In this document: positions 18,491 to 27,070 of the stretch, piece after piece
Numbering within the stretch: position 1 is the first letter of the stretch
Layout: each line of letters starts with the position of its first letter
Assembly: GCF_037976825.1 (NCBI RefSeq)
Contig: NZ_CP150269.1
Location: forward strand, 2,679,501 to 2,743,500
DNA from: Paenibacillus sp. FSL K6-1330
GTDB taxonomy: Bacteria > Bacillota > Bacilli > Paenibacillales > Paenibacillaceae
Length of the DNA stretch: 64,000 bases
Direction of reading: 5' to 3'
Translations under genes and position numbers: made by a program
The notes under the pieces: generated by a model
Databases searched by the model: none
The model's input: only the letters and a program-made list of their open reading frames with translations
Told to the model about the DNA's origin: nothing

Positions 18491-19366
18491 ATGAATAAGA
18501 AGTCGTTGACGCCTTATTTCTTTGTAGGTCCCCATCTGATACTTTTTATCGTATTTATTCTATTGCCAACCCTATACGGGATCTATGCTTCCTTTACGCA
18601 GTGGAATCTGATCAATGACCCTGTGTGGGTTGGGTTGGCCAACTATAAAACGATTCTGTTTGACTCGGAGTCCACCTTCTACACCCAATTTATGAACGGA
18701 TTAAAAAACACGCTGATCTTTGTTGTTCTAAGTGTACCTATATTAATCATCATTCCGTTAATGATTGCCGTATCGCTGGAACACAAAAAAGTGAAGATGA
18801 AAAATGTCATCCAGTCCATTCTCTATATTCCCGGACTCATTTCGATCTCCGCAGCGGCACTGATCTGGTCTTTAATCTTCAATAAGCAGCTTGGGATCAC
18901 GAATAATATCTTCGGCTCTGAAACAGTCTGGGCAGCCAACCAGCCCTATGCCTGGCTGATCATTATTGTCATTACGGTGTGGGGCGGAGTCGGTGGGAAC
19001 ATGATTATCTACCGGGCTTCCATCAGCGGGGTATCCAAGGATTTGTATGAATCGGCCGAGATGGATGGAGCGGGGCCTGTCCGCAGATTTTCAAGCATTA
19101 CGCTGCCTTCCATTCGTTTTCCGCTGATCTATACCTTTGTTATGACGACAGCCGGAGCCTTTAACGTATTCGGTCAGCCATTAATGATGACGGACGGAGG
19201 ACCTAGACAGAGCACAACCGTGTTGATGATGTACATCCGGCAGTTAGCCTTCGGTCACGGGGAATCGATTGCCGGCATGGCTTCCGCGATGGCAGTTTTG
19301 CTCGGACTGGTCATTCTCGTCATTTCAGCCCTTCAGTATTATGTGATGAACCGAAACGCGTCCTAG
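18491..19366 (+). CDS. ABC transporter permease, MalF type
   Basis: A 291-residue inner membrane protein with six predicted helices. It shows the start pattern TPYFFVGPHLILFIVFILLP and the EAA loop YESAEMDGAGPVRRFSSITL that contacts the ATPase. It pairs with the downstream permease to form the channel for the sugar bound by the lipoprotein. AAAGGAGAAATGAAAGG precedes the ATG. Confidence 0.9.
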   Translation: MNKKSLTPYFFVGPHLILFIVFILLPTLYGIYASFTQWNLINDPVWVGLANYKTILFDSESTFYTQFMNGLKNTLIFVVLSVPILIIIPLMIAVSLEHKKVKMKNVIQSILYIPGLISISAAALIWSLIFNKQLGITNNIFGSETVWAANQPYAWLIIIVITVWGGVGGNMIIYRASISGVSKDLYESAEMDGAGPVRRFSSITLPSIRFPLIYTFVMTTAGAFNVFGQPLMMTDGGPRQSTTVLMMYIRQLAFGHGESIAGMASAMAVLLGLVILVISALQYYVMNRNAS

Positions 19367-19419
19367 CGGCACGTTCAGCTGCAAACAACGGAAACGATAA
19401 AAGGTAGGTGTACTGTGCA

Positions 19420-20331
19420 ATGTCGAACCCGGTAGTACATGAAGTAAACACGGATTCCAAGCTTGGTCGCTCGGGTCCGAAGAAGGTTTCATCCAACATA
19501 AGCGTGTCCAAATATATAGCTTACGCATTTCTGATCCTCCTGTGTGTGATATGGGCAATTCCGGTCATATTTGGCATCACCACATCTTTTCGGTCCCAGG
19601 CGGAGGTGGTTTCCAGCGGTTTCCGACTGCTGCCCGATAACTGGATTTTCGATAATTATGTCACGATCCTGCAAAACACGTCGACCGCGCCCATCCTGCA
19701 CTGGTTGATGAACTCCGTATTTATTGCAACGATGCATACGCTGCTCGTGATCGTTGTCATTTCCATTACCGGTTACGGATACTCGCGCATGAACTTTAAA
19801 GGAAGGGATACCTTATTCTTTACCTTGCTTGGGATTTCCTTCTTTCCCGGGGTAGTGAATCTGATTCCATCTTATAAAATCATTGATGCACTGGGATGGG
19901 TGAATACATCTTGGGCGATGATCATTCCAGGTTTGGCCGGGATGGGGAACATTTTTTTGGTCAGACAATTCATGATGGGCGTTCCCAAGGATCTGGATGA
20001 ATCGGCGCGTGTTGATGGCGCGGGAGATTTTAGAATCTATTCCTCTATTATTTTGCCACTCATGAAACCTGTATTGATTGTATGCGGATTGTTTTCATTT
20101 ACGGGTTCCTGGAATGATTTCCTCTGGCCCGTTATCGTGTATACCGATGTAGAGAAGATGCCCGTCACAGCAGGACTGCTGTTGTTACAGGACATTTACG
20201 GCAATTACCGCATGATCGGACAATTGATGGGTTCTGCGATTCTGGCCATTATTCCGACGCTGCTGTTGTTCCTGTTTGCCCAGAAATATTTTGTCCAGTC
20301 GATCAACTTAAACGCAGGCATCAAAGGATAG
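19420..20331 (+). CDS. ABC transporter permease, MalG type
   Basis: A 303-residue membrane protein with about six helices and the EAA loop DESARVDGAGDFRIYSSIIL. Family features FRSQAEVV and the C-terminal YFVQSINLNAGIKG are seen. The ATG at 19420 is preferred over the in-frame GTG at 19408, which overlaps the purine-rich binding site. No ATPase gene is in the cluster, so a shared MsmX-like ATPase encoded elsewhere must energise it. Confidence 0.9.
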   Translation: MSNPVVHEVNTDSKLGRSGPKKVSSNISVSKYIAYAFLILLCVIWAIPVIFGITTSFRSQAEVVSSGFRLLPDNWIFDNYVTILQNTSTAPILHWLMNSVFIATMHTLLVIVVISITGYGYSRMNFKGRDTLFFTLLGISFFPGVVNLIPSYKIIDALGWVNTSWAMIIPGLAGMGNIFLVRQFMMGVPKDLDESARVDGAGDFRIYSSIILPLMKPVLIVCGLFSFTGSWNDFLWPVIVYTDVEKMPVTAGLLLLQDIYGNYRMIGQLMGSAILAIIPTLLLFLFAQKYFVQSINLNAGIKG

Positions 20332-20410
20332 CAAGAAGATTGGATTCATAGAAACAAGTAAAAATAGAAAGCTAGCGGAAGTCAAACTATAAGGTATAGG
20401 AGTCGTCACC

Positions 20411-21385
20411 ATGTCTGAATTAAATATAAAAAATCCCCTGATCGAACAGCGGGCAGATCCGTGGATCTATAAACATACCGATGGTTATTATTATTTTACC
20501 GGTTCCGTGCCGGAATACGATCGGATTGAGCTTAGACGCTCGCAAACGATACAAGGACTCGCGGATGCCCACGGAATTACGATCTGGCGCAAGCATGAGT
20601 CAGGCCTGATGAGTGCCAACATATGGGCACCCGAGATTCATTATATGGATGGAAAATGGTATGTATATTACGCAGCTGCCCATACTTCAGAAACGAGAGG
20701 CGGATTGTTCGATCATCGGATGTTTGTATTGGAGAACGTTTCGGCAAACCCGCTTGAAGGGGAATGGGTGGAGAAGGGGCAAGTGATCACGAAATGGGAA
20801 TCTTTCGCCCTGGACGCAACAACGTTTGAGCATAAAGGCAAACGGTATTATGTATGGGCACAGAAAGATCCGGGCATTCCAGGCAATTCCAATCTGTACA
20901 TCTCATTGATGGAGAATCCCTGGACCTTAACAGGGGAACAGGTATGCATATCGATTCCCGAGTACGACTGGGAGAAGATCGGGTATCTTGTAAATGAAGG
21001 GGCCGCCGTTCTTAAACGCAACGGGCGCATATTCATGACTTATTCCGCGAGCGCCACAGACCACAACTATGCGATGGGGCTGCTGACAGCCGATGAGGAC
21101 AGTGATTTGCTGAATCCGAGCTCCTGGGTTAAATCGCCTGTACCCGTATTTAAGACATCTGAAGCCAATGGCCAATATGGGCCGGGGCACAACAGCTTCA
21201 CAATTTCCGAGGACGGCTCGCAGGACATACTGGTGTACCATGCAAGAAGTTACAAGGAGATCGTGGGAGATCCACTATATGATCCGAACCGCCACACGCG
21301 CGTACAGGTCATCGGGTGGAACGAAGACGGAACACCGAATTTCGGGGTGCCGAGAGCGGATCATGAACCGGTCTCCAAGCCATGA
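20411..21385 (+). CDS. Glycoside hydrolase family 43 enzyme
   Basis: A 324-residue five-bladed beta-propeller of GH43, a family of alpha-L-arabinofuranosidases and beta-xylosidases. The expected acidic residues are visible: catalytic base Asp in EQRADPWIYK near residue 16, the pKa-modulating Asp in ESFALDATTFEH, and the general acid Glu in YLVNEGAAVLKRNG. There is no signal peptide, so it should act in the cytosol on short oligosaccharides imported by the ABC system just upstream. Arabinosidase versus xylosidase activity cannot be decided here. Confidence 0.85.
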   Translation: MSELNIKNPLIEQRADPWIYKHTDGYYYFTGSVPEYDRIELRRSQTIQGLADAHGITIWRKHESGLMSANIWAPEIHYMDGKWYVYYAAAHTSETRGGLFDHRMFVLENVSANPLEGEWVEKGQVITKWESFALDATTFEHKGKRYYVWAQKDPGIPGNSNLYISLMENPWTLTGEQVCISIPEYDWEKIGYLVNEGAAVLKRNGRIFMTYSASATDHNYAMGLLTADEDSDLLNPSSWVKSPVPVFKTSEANGQYGPGHNSFTISEDGSQDILVYHARSYKEIVGDPLYDPNRHTRVQVIGWNEDGTPNFGVPRADHEPVSKP

Positions 21386-21434
21386 TGCCGACTTTGTAAT
21401 TGGGGTTATAGACCGGATGGATTTGCAAACATCA

Positions 21435-21468
21435 GACCGACTGAGCTTAATAGCTTGGTCGGTTTTTT
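21435..21468 (+). terminator. Intrinsic terminator of the sugar operon
   Basis: ACCGACTGAGCT and AGCTTGGTCGGT form a stem with a TAAT loop and an internal mismatch, followed by TTTTTT. Confidence 0.8.
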
Positions 21469-21525
21469 ACATTTTAGGAGGTAAGGAGCATAATATAAAG
21501 TAGGAAAAAAGAAGGAGTCTTCGAT

Positions 21526-21579
21526 ATGGATGGAGAAAAAAGGACAGATCGATTTATGAGATGGTTAAGGATGTATTAA
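21526..21579 (+). CDS. Possible 17-residue peptide
   Basis: A short frame (MDGEKRTDRFMRWLRMY) with a good ribosome binding site (GAAGGAG, 8 bases upstream). It lies between the terminator of the sugar operon and the SDR gene. It may be a leader peptide or a chance frame; no homologue is known to me. Confidence 0.2.
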   Translation: MDGEKRTDRFMRWLRMY

Positions 21580-21628
21580 GCGTAGTTCTATTAACATATT
21601 CTTATTTCCTGGTAAGGAGGAATTATAA

Positions 21629-22516
21629 ATGGCAAAGATATTAGTATTGGGCGGTACCCGCTTTTTCGGTAAAAGGCTGGTTAACCGGCTGCTGGCTAAA
21701 GGCGATGCCGTTACGATTTTGACGCGTGGACATCACCAGGATTCATTCGGAGGTGCTGTTGCGCGGCTTACCGTGGATCGGAAGGACCCGGAATGCTTAA
21801 AACAGGCAGTGGGAAGCCAGGACTTTGATATCGTATATGATAATATATGTTATACTCCGGAAGAAGCGGGACAAGCTGCAGACATCTTTGCCGGACGAAT
21901 TGGACAATACGTGCTGACCTCCACGTTATCGGTATATGATTTTGCGGATCATCCGGTGAGGGAAGAGGAGTTTGATCCCTACAGATACCCTGTTATGACG
22001 AACGAAAGCAGGGACTACAGCTATAAGGAAGGCAAGCGCCAGGCAGAGGCAGTATTATTCGGTCGCCATAATCTGAATGTTACGGCTGTCCGGTTGCCGA
22101 TTGTGCTGGGACCGGATGATTACACGCGAAGACTGCTTTTTCATATTGAGCATGCAGCGCAAGGAGAAGCGATTGGATTGCCTGATCCAGACGCACAAAT
22201 CTCGTTTGTGCATGCCGAGGAAGCAGCGGAGTTTCTGGAATGGGCAGGTCAAGTGCAATTGGAAGGTCCGGTAAATGCTTGCTCCAGCGGAACGATTTCG
22301 GTCCGGGAAATGATGAACTTGATTCAGCAGGAAATTGGTAGCTCGGCACCCCTGCAGTCTTCAGCAGCACCTGATCACATGTCTCCGTTTGGAATTCCGG
22401 GAGATTGGACGATGGATCATGGCAAAGCGGCAGCTGCCGGGTTTAAATTCTGGGATTTGCACGACTGGATGCCGAAATTGATTGCGGAATTGTCCGCCGA
22501 TTTAAAGGTTCGCTAG
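21629..22516 (+). CDS. NAD-dependent epimerase/dehydratase (extended SDR)
   Basis: A 295-residue Rossmann-fold protein. The nucleotide motif is GGTRFFGKRLVNRLL at residues 8-22, a variant of GxxGxxG, and the Ser/Tyr/Lys region contains STLSVYDFADHP and DYSYKEGKRQAE, where the YxxxK motif (YKEGK) gives the catalytic pair. It resembles proteins annotated as NAD-dependent epimerases in Paenibacillus and Bacillus. The substrate is unknown. AAGGAGGAATTATAA precedes the ATG. Confidence 0.8.
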   Translation: MAKILVLGGTRFFGKRLVNRLLAKGDAVTILTRGHHQDSFGGAVARLTVDRKDPECLKQAVGSQDFDIVYDNICYTPEEAGQAADIFAGRIGQYVLTSTLSVYDFADHPVREEEFDPYRYPVMTNESRDYSYKEGKRQAEAVLFGRHNLNVTAVRLPIVLGPDDYTRRLLFHIEHAAQGEAIGLPDPDAQISFVHAEEAAEFLEWAGQVQLEGPVNACSSGTISVREMMNLIQQEIGSSAPLQSSAAPDHMSPFGIPGDWTMDHGKAAAAGFKFWDLHDWMPKLIAELSADLKVR

Positions 22517-22583
22517 CGAAAGTGGCAGGATTGTTATCATTTGAAGAAAGATAAGAGGGAAGTGCCCTGAAAGGAAGATCAGC

Positions 22584-22796
22584 ATGAGCGACAAGATGGA
22601 AGCATGGAAAGAGCGTATTCGAGAGGTAGAATCCAAGGGAGACTTATCACCGGAAGCCCTAACGTTAATCCATGCGATGTATGAAGAGCTGGAAGCTTTG
22701 ACGAAGCAAAATTTCAATCTGCGGAAAACCGCACTGAAAGCGACGTCCAGAGAAACAAGAATGTCGAGTAAACTGAAGGACGCACTGATGGAATAA
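22584..22796 (+). CDS. Small helical protein of unknown function
   Basis: A 70-residue, highly charged, fully helical protein (LTLIHAMYEELEALTKQNFN) with likely coiled-coil character. It has a ribosome binding site (GGAAG) and its own terminator downstream. Not recognised; probably a lineage-specific small cytosolic protein. Confidence 0.6.
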   Translation: MSDKMEAWKERIREVESKGDLSPEALTLIHAMYEELEALTKQNFNLRKTALKATSRETRMSSKLKDALME

Positions 22797-22822
22797 ACGG
22801 CGGAGTCCAGAACATATGATAA

Positions 22823-22852
22823 ACACCGGGGAGGGCTCCCCGGTGTTTTTTT
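22823..22852 (+). terminator. Strong intrinsic terminator
   Basis: ACACCGGGGAG and CTCCCCGGTGT form an 11-bp GC-rich stem with a short loop, followed by TTTTTT. Confidence 0.9.
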
Positions 22853-22970
22853 GGAAGATATCATAAAGTGTAAACATACGAAGCATGGGCTTCCTGATAT
22901 CGCAAGAAAAATGACAGCTAACGGCAGTCTGTCTTCTTTGAAGTACGTCGATAGACATTTTTCTTATGAG

Positions 22971-23276
22971 TTAGTTTTTAGATGGTGTTCCTGACTTTGG
23001 CGCCTGGCGCTTCTTTTTGAATCTTGGTCCAACGTAATTTCGCTTGCGGTCCCGGAAAAGAATCCAGCCGCCCAAGAATCCGATACCGATGACAAACAGC
23101 GCCAACCCGCCTAGAAAAGGTAGCCAACCGAAAGTGGGGTTTGCCACACTGTCATCCCCATGAACGGAAATATATAGAAAAACCGCATCTTTCATCATTA
23201 AGAAACCCATCATTGCCATAAAACCCGGGATAACCAAAATCAAGATGGCAATAAAGCGGGAAATTAACATTTTCAT
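22971..23276 (-). CDS. yqzF: DUF2627 family membrane protein (YqzF-like)
   Basis: A 101-residue protein with two transmembrane helices (about residues 8-27 and 50-72; SRFIAILILVIPGFMAMMGF and LGGLALFVIGIGFLGGWILF) and a basic tail. It fits DUF2627, and B. subtilis yqzF also lies next to the bkd genes. It is divergent from lpdV. AAGGAA precedes the ATG on the minus strand. Function is unknown. Confidence 0.8.
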   Translation of the reverse strand: MKMLISRFIAILILVIPGFMAMMGFLMMKDAVFLYISVHGDDSVANPTFGWLPFLGGLALFVIGIGFLGGWILFRDRKRNYVGPRFKKKRQAPKSGTPSKN

Positions 23277-23367
23277 AGAAGATTCCTTCCTGCGACTGAT
23301 GTAATGAACTACCGTTTATCATACCTTTTTCATAGGGTAATGTCTATTTCGATTATGGGTGATGATT

Positions 23368-23395
23368 TTGTAATCCCAAAAAAAGAGAGTACAAT
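23368..23395 (+). promoter_or_regulatory. Sigma-A promoter of the bkd operon
   Basis: TTGTAA (23368-23373), 16 bases, TACAAT (23390-23395), about 40 bases before the lpdV start. No -24/-12 sigma-54 site is seen upstream of lpdV, in contrast to the SigL/BkdR control in B. subtilis. A second TATAAT lies at 23403. Confidence 0.5.
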
Positions 23396-23433
23396 GAAAG
23401 GGTATAATTGGACTTATTATGGAGGTGCCGTTT

Positions 23434-24855
23434 GTGGCGATAACATGTGATGTAGCAATTCTTGGCGGGGGAACCGGTGGATATGTTGCGGCCATCCGTG
23501 CAGCCCAGCTCGGTAAAAATGTGGTCATCATCGAGCAGGACAAACTGGGGGGAACCTGCTTGCACCGCGGCTGTATTCCGAGCAAATCATTGCTTCGGAG
23601 TGCCGAGCTGTATGCGGAAATGAAGGATAGCGAGAGCTATGGAATCGAGACGGACGGGGTCCGGCTATCGTTTGACAAAGTGCAGAAGCGCAAAGACGGT
23701 ATCGTCGATAAGCTGCACCAGGGCGTTCAATATTTGATGCGCAAAAATAAAATTACCGTCGTGCAGGGCAAAGGGAGAGTTATCGGCCCGTCCATCTTCT
23801 CTCCACGCAGCGGGGCCGTAGCGGTTGAGCTTCCGGATGGCGAGATGGAAACGGTGGTTCCCACTCATCTGATCATCGCGACCGGCTCGCGTCCGCGTCA
23901 CTTACCGGGGCTTGAGCCTGACGGCATACATATACTAACAAGCGATCATGCGCTTCAGTTGGATGAGCTTCCTACATCCATCATCATCGTAGGCGGTGGC
24001 GTAATCGGCGTGGAATGGGCTTCGATGCTGAATGATTTTGGCGTTCAGGTCACAATTGTAGAAGCTTCGTCCCATCTGCTGCCAGCAGAAGACGAGGAGA
24101 TTGGACGTGAGCTGACAAAGATGCTCACCGCCAGAGGCGTAGAGGTGATCACCAACGTATCACTTCAAACCGACAACTGTGAGATTCGGAATCAAAGTGT
24201 GTCCATCACGATCGAGCAAAAGGACGATACAAGAACATTGTCAGCGGACAAACTGCTCCTCTCTGTCGGAAGAATTGGCAATACTGAAAATATCGGGCTT
24301 GAAAATACCGACGTTCGGGTTGCAAATGGCGTCATTGTGGTAAATGCCAATATGCAAACAACGGAGCCCCATATTTACGCAATCGGCGATTGCATCGGGG
24401 GTCTTCAGCTTGCTCATGCGGCAAGCCACGAAGGGATTGCAGCCGTGAACCATCTGGCAGGCGAGAAGACGGAAGCCTACCGCAGCGAATGGATTCCACG
24501 CTGTATCTATACCCGTCAGGAGGTAGCCAGCGTCGGACTGACGGAGAAGCAGGCCAAAGAACGCGGATATGAGATCAGAATCGGAAAATTCCCGTTCTCG
24601 GCGATTGGCAAATCGTTGATCCACGGAACGAAGGAGGGGTTCGTGAAGGTCATTGCCGATCAGAAGACGCAGGATATTCTGGGCGTGCATATGATTGGAC
24701 CGCATGTAACCGAGCTGATCGGCGAAGCGGCACTGGCACAAGTACTGGATGCAACTCCATGGGAAGTGGGAGCGGCAGTACATGCCCATCCATCATTATC
24801 CGAAATCATCGGCGAAGCGATGCTTGCGGTGGATGGACGAGCCATCGGTTTGTAG
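23434..24855 (+). CDS. lpdV: Dihydrolipoyl dehydrogenase (E3) of the branched-chain complex
   Basis: A 473-residue FAD/NAD flavoprotein. The FAD motif GGGTGGYVAAIRAAQLG, the redox disulfide GGTCLHRGCIPSK, the NAD motif GGGVIGVEWASML and the C-terminal active-site HAHPSLSEIIGEA are intact. It reoxidises dihydrolipoamide on BkdB. The GTG at 23434 has GGAGGTG 6 bases upstream, whereas the in-frame ATG at 23419 sits upstream of that binding site, so 23434 is chosen. Confidence 0.93.
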   Translation: MAITCDVAILGGGTGGYVAAIRAAQLGKNVVIIEQDKLGGTCLHRGCIPSKSLLRSAELYAEMKDSESYGIETDGVRLSFDKVQKRKDGIVDKLHQGVQYLMRKNKITVVQGKGRVIGPSIFSPRSGAVAVELPDGEMETVVPTHLIIATGSRPRHLPGLEPDGIHILTSDHALQLDELPTSIIIVGGGVIGVEWASMLNDFGVQVTIVEASSHLLPAEDEEIGRELTKMLTARGVEVITNVSLQTDNCEIRNQSVSITIEQKDDTRTLSADKLLLSVGRIGNTENIGLENTDVRVANGVIVVNANMQTTEPHIYAIGDCIGGLQLAHAASHEGIAAVNHLAGEKTEAYRSEWIPRCIYTRQEVASVGLTEKQAKERGYEIRIGKFPFSAIGKSLIHGTKEGFVKVIADQKTQDILGVHMIGPHVTELIGEAALAQVLDATPWEVGAAVHAHPSLSEIIGEAMLAVDGRAIGL

Positions 24856-24950
24856 GGATAAGAACATCCTTTTGTGGAATCCCTCATTTCTTTTTGCCGA
24901 GAAAGGGATTATAATAACATTAAGCCAAGTCTTAGTACCAGGTTTTAATA

Positions 24951-24999
24951 CTTGATCAAACACGCCCTTTAACCTCATGTTATGAGGCCGATGATCAAG
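24951..24999. repeat. Extended inverted repeat in the bkdAA leader
   Basis: Outer arms CTTGATCA (24951-24958) and TGATCAAG (24992-24999) and inner arms CTCAT/ATGAG (24974-24978, 24982-24986) form a two-stage hairpin about 35 bases before bkdAA. No T-run follows. It could be an operator or an mRNA element adjusting lpdV versus bkdAA expression. Confidence 0.5.
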
Positions 25000-25034
25000 C
25001 CTGAACTCATGGCTCACATAAAGGAGGGATCTCC

Positions 25035-26063
25035 ATGAAAGAACATGAAACGGTTACGGCAAACAACAATAGGCATGAGCAGCTTGGACTGACCGACGGA
25101 CAAGTGCTAGACATGTACAAATATATGGTGCTGGCGCGAAAATTCGATGAGCGCAACCTGCTGCTGCAGCGTGCGGGCAAAATTAATTTTCACGTATCCG
25201 GTATCGGGCAGGAAGCATGTCAGGTTGCTGCTGCTTTTGCCCTTGACCGGGAGAAGGATTACTTTTTACCCTATTACCGCGACTATGGATTTGTATTGAC
25301 AGTGGGCATGACGCCTCGCGAACTGATGCTGTCGGCTTTTGCCAAGGCCGAGGATCCGAATAGCGGCGGACGGCAGATGCCGGGGCACTTTGGTAGTAAA
25401 CGACTGCGAATTGTGACCGGCTCCAGCCCTGTAACAACACAGCTTCCGCATGCAGTGGGTATCGCGCTGGCGGCGAAGATGCAGAAGAAGGACTTTGTAT
25501 CGTTTGTTACGTTTGGCGAAGGCTCGAGCAATCAGGGGGATTTTCATGAGGGCTGCAACTTTGCGGGCGTTCACAAGCTACCTGTCATTATCATGTGCGA
25601 GAATAACCAATATGCCATTTCGGTGCCGCTTCATAAACAGATTAGCGGGAAGGTAAGCGACCGCGCTCTGGGGTATGGATTCCCGGGCATTCGAGTAGAC
25701 GGCAACGATGCGCTTGAGGTGTATGCGGCCGTGAAGGAAGCGCGTGAACGTGCGATTCGCGGAGAAGGCCCGACGCTGATCGAATCCATGATGTACCGTT
25801 TGTCTCCGCATTCCACATCGGATAACGATTTGGCGTACCGGACAAAAGAAGAGGTCGAAGAGAACTGGAAGAAAGACGGCGTCGCCCGCTTTAAGAATTA
25901 TTTGGTCGACTGCGGGCTCTGGGACGAAGCACGCGATCAGGATTTGATCGCACAATTAAACCTGGAGATCAAAGAAGCGACGGAATCTGCAGACTTGGCT
26001 CCATTTCCGAAGCCAGAAGATACGCTTCTTCACGTATATGCCGATGACGAAGGGAGCGTGTAA
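25035..26063 (+). CDS. bkdAA: Branched-chain 2-oxoacid dehydrogenase E1 alpha
   Basis: A 342-residue TPP-dependent E1 alpha subunit. The TPP motif GEGSSNQGDFHEGCNFAG, ending in CENN, and the phosphorylation-loop-like YRLSPHSTSDND segment are visible. With BkdAB it decarboxylates the 2-oxoacids of Val, Leu and Ile and passes the acyl group to BkdB, supplying primers for branched fatty acids. AAGGAGGG precedes the ATG; bkdAB follows after 3 bases. Confidence 0.94.
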   Translation: MKEHETVTANNNRHEQLGLTDGQVLDMYKYMVLARKFDERNLLLQRAGKINFHVSGIGQEACQVAAAFALDREKDYFLPYYRDYGFVLTVGMTPRELMLSAFAKAEDPNSGGRQMPGHFGSKRLRIVTGSSPVTTQLPHAVGIALAAKMQKKDFVSFVTFGEGSSNQGDFHEGCNFAGVHKLPVIIMCENNQYAISVPLHKQISGKVSDRALGYGFPGIRVDGNDALEVYAAVKEARERAIRGEGPTLIESMMYRLSPHSTSDNDLAYRTKEEVEENWKKDGVARFKNYLVDCGLWDEARDQDLIAQLNLEIKEATESADLAPFPKPEDTLLHVYADDEGSV

Positions 26064-26066
26064 AGG

Positions 26067-27053
26067 ATGGCAGTAATGGAATATATCGATGCAATTCGTC
26101 TGGCCATGAAGGAAGAGATGGAGCGTGACGAGTCCGTATTTGTGTTAGGCGAGGACGTAGGCGTCAAAGGCGGCGTATTTACAACCACCAAGGGTTTGAT
26201 GGATCAGTTCGGAGAAATGAGGGTGCTCGATACCCCGCTCGCGGAGTCCGCGATTGCCGGTGTGGCTATCGGCGCAGCCATGTATGGCATGAAGCCGATT
26301 GCCGAGATGCAATATTCGGACTTCATGTTCCCGGCAACCAATCAGATTATTAGCGAAGCAGCGAAAATCCGCTATCGTTCCAATAACGATTGGAGTTGTC
26401 CTGTCGTCATTCGTGCACCGATTGGCGGCGGAATATTCGGGGGGTTGTACCATTCGCAGTGCCCGGAATCGGTGTTCTTCGGAACGCCGGGACTCAAAAT
26501 CGTTGCGCCGTACTCGGCCTATGATGCGAAGGGGCTGCTGAAAGCCGCGATACGCGACCCGGATCCGGTATTGTTCTTTGAGAACAAGAAATGCTACAAG
26601 CTGATTACTGGCGATGTACCGGACGATGATTACGTTGTACCGATCGGCAAGGCGAATCTGCTGCGCGAAGGATCGGATATTACGGTGATCAGCTACAGCA
26701 TGCCGCTGCACTTTGTGATGCAGGCTGCTGAAGAGCTAGAGAAGGAAGAAGGCATTAGCGCGCATGTACTGGATCTGCGTACCATACAGCCGCTTGATCG
26801 GGAAGCGATAATTGAAGCGGCCCGTGCAACGGGTAAAGTGCTGATCGTTCATGAAGATAATAAAACCGGCGGCGTCGGCGGGGAAGTATCCGCGATTATT
26901 GCGGAGCACTGCCTCTATGACCTGGATGCCCCGATCATGCGCTTGTGCGGTCCGGATGTACCGGCAATGCCAATCAGTCCGCCGATGGAGAAATTCTTCA
27001 TGCTTAACAAGGACAAAGTCAAAGAATCCATGCGTCAATTGGCGCTTTATTAA
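26067..27053 (+). CDS. bkdAB: Branched-chain 2-oxoacid dehydrogenase E1 beta
   Basis: A 328-residue transketolase-like subunit. The conserved GEDVGVKGGVFTTTKGL, ETPL-like DTPLAESAIAGVAIGAAMYG and PIGGGIFGGLYHSQ are seen, together with HEDNKTGGVGGEVSAII near the C-terminus. It completes the E1 heterotetramer with BkdAA. The 3-base gap to bkdAA implies translational coupling. Confidence 0.95.
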   Translation: MAVMEYIDAIRLAMKEEMERDESVFVLGEDVGVKGGVFTTTKGLMDQFGEMRVLDTPLAESAIAGVAIGAAMYGMKPIAEMQYSDFMFPATNQIISEAAKIRYRSNNDWSCPVVIRAPIGGGIFGGLYHSQCPESVFFGTPGLKIVAPYSAYDAKGLLKAAIRDPDPVLFFENKKCYKLITGDVPDDDYVVPIGKANLLREGSDITVISYSMPLHFVMQAAEELEKEEGISAHVLDLRTIQPLDREAIIEAARATGKVLIVHEDNKTGGVGGEVSAIIAEHCLYDLDAPIMRLCGPDVPAMPISPPMEKFFMLNKDKVKESMRQLALY

Positions 27054-27070
27054 GAACAGGGAGTGTGAGC

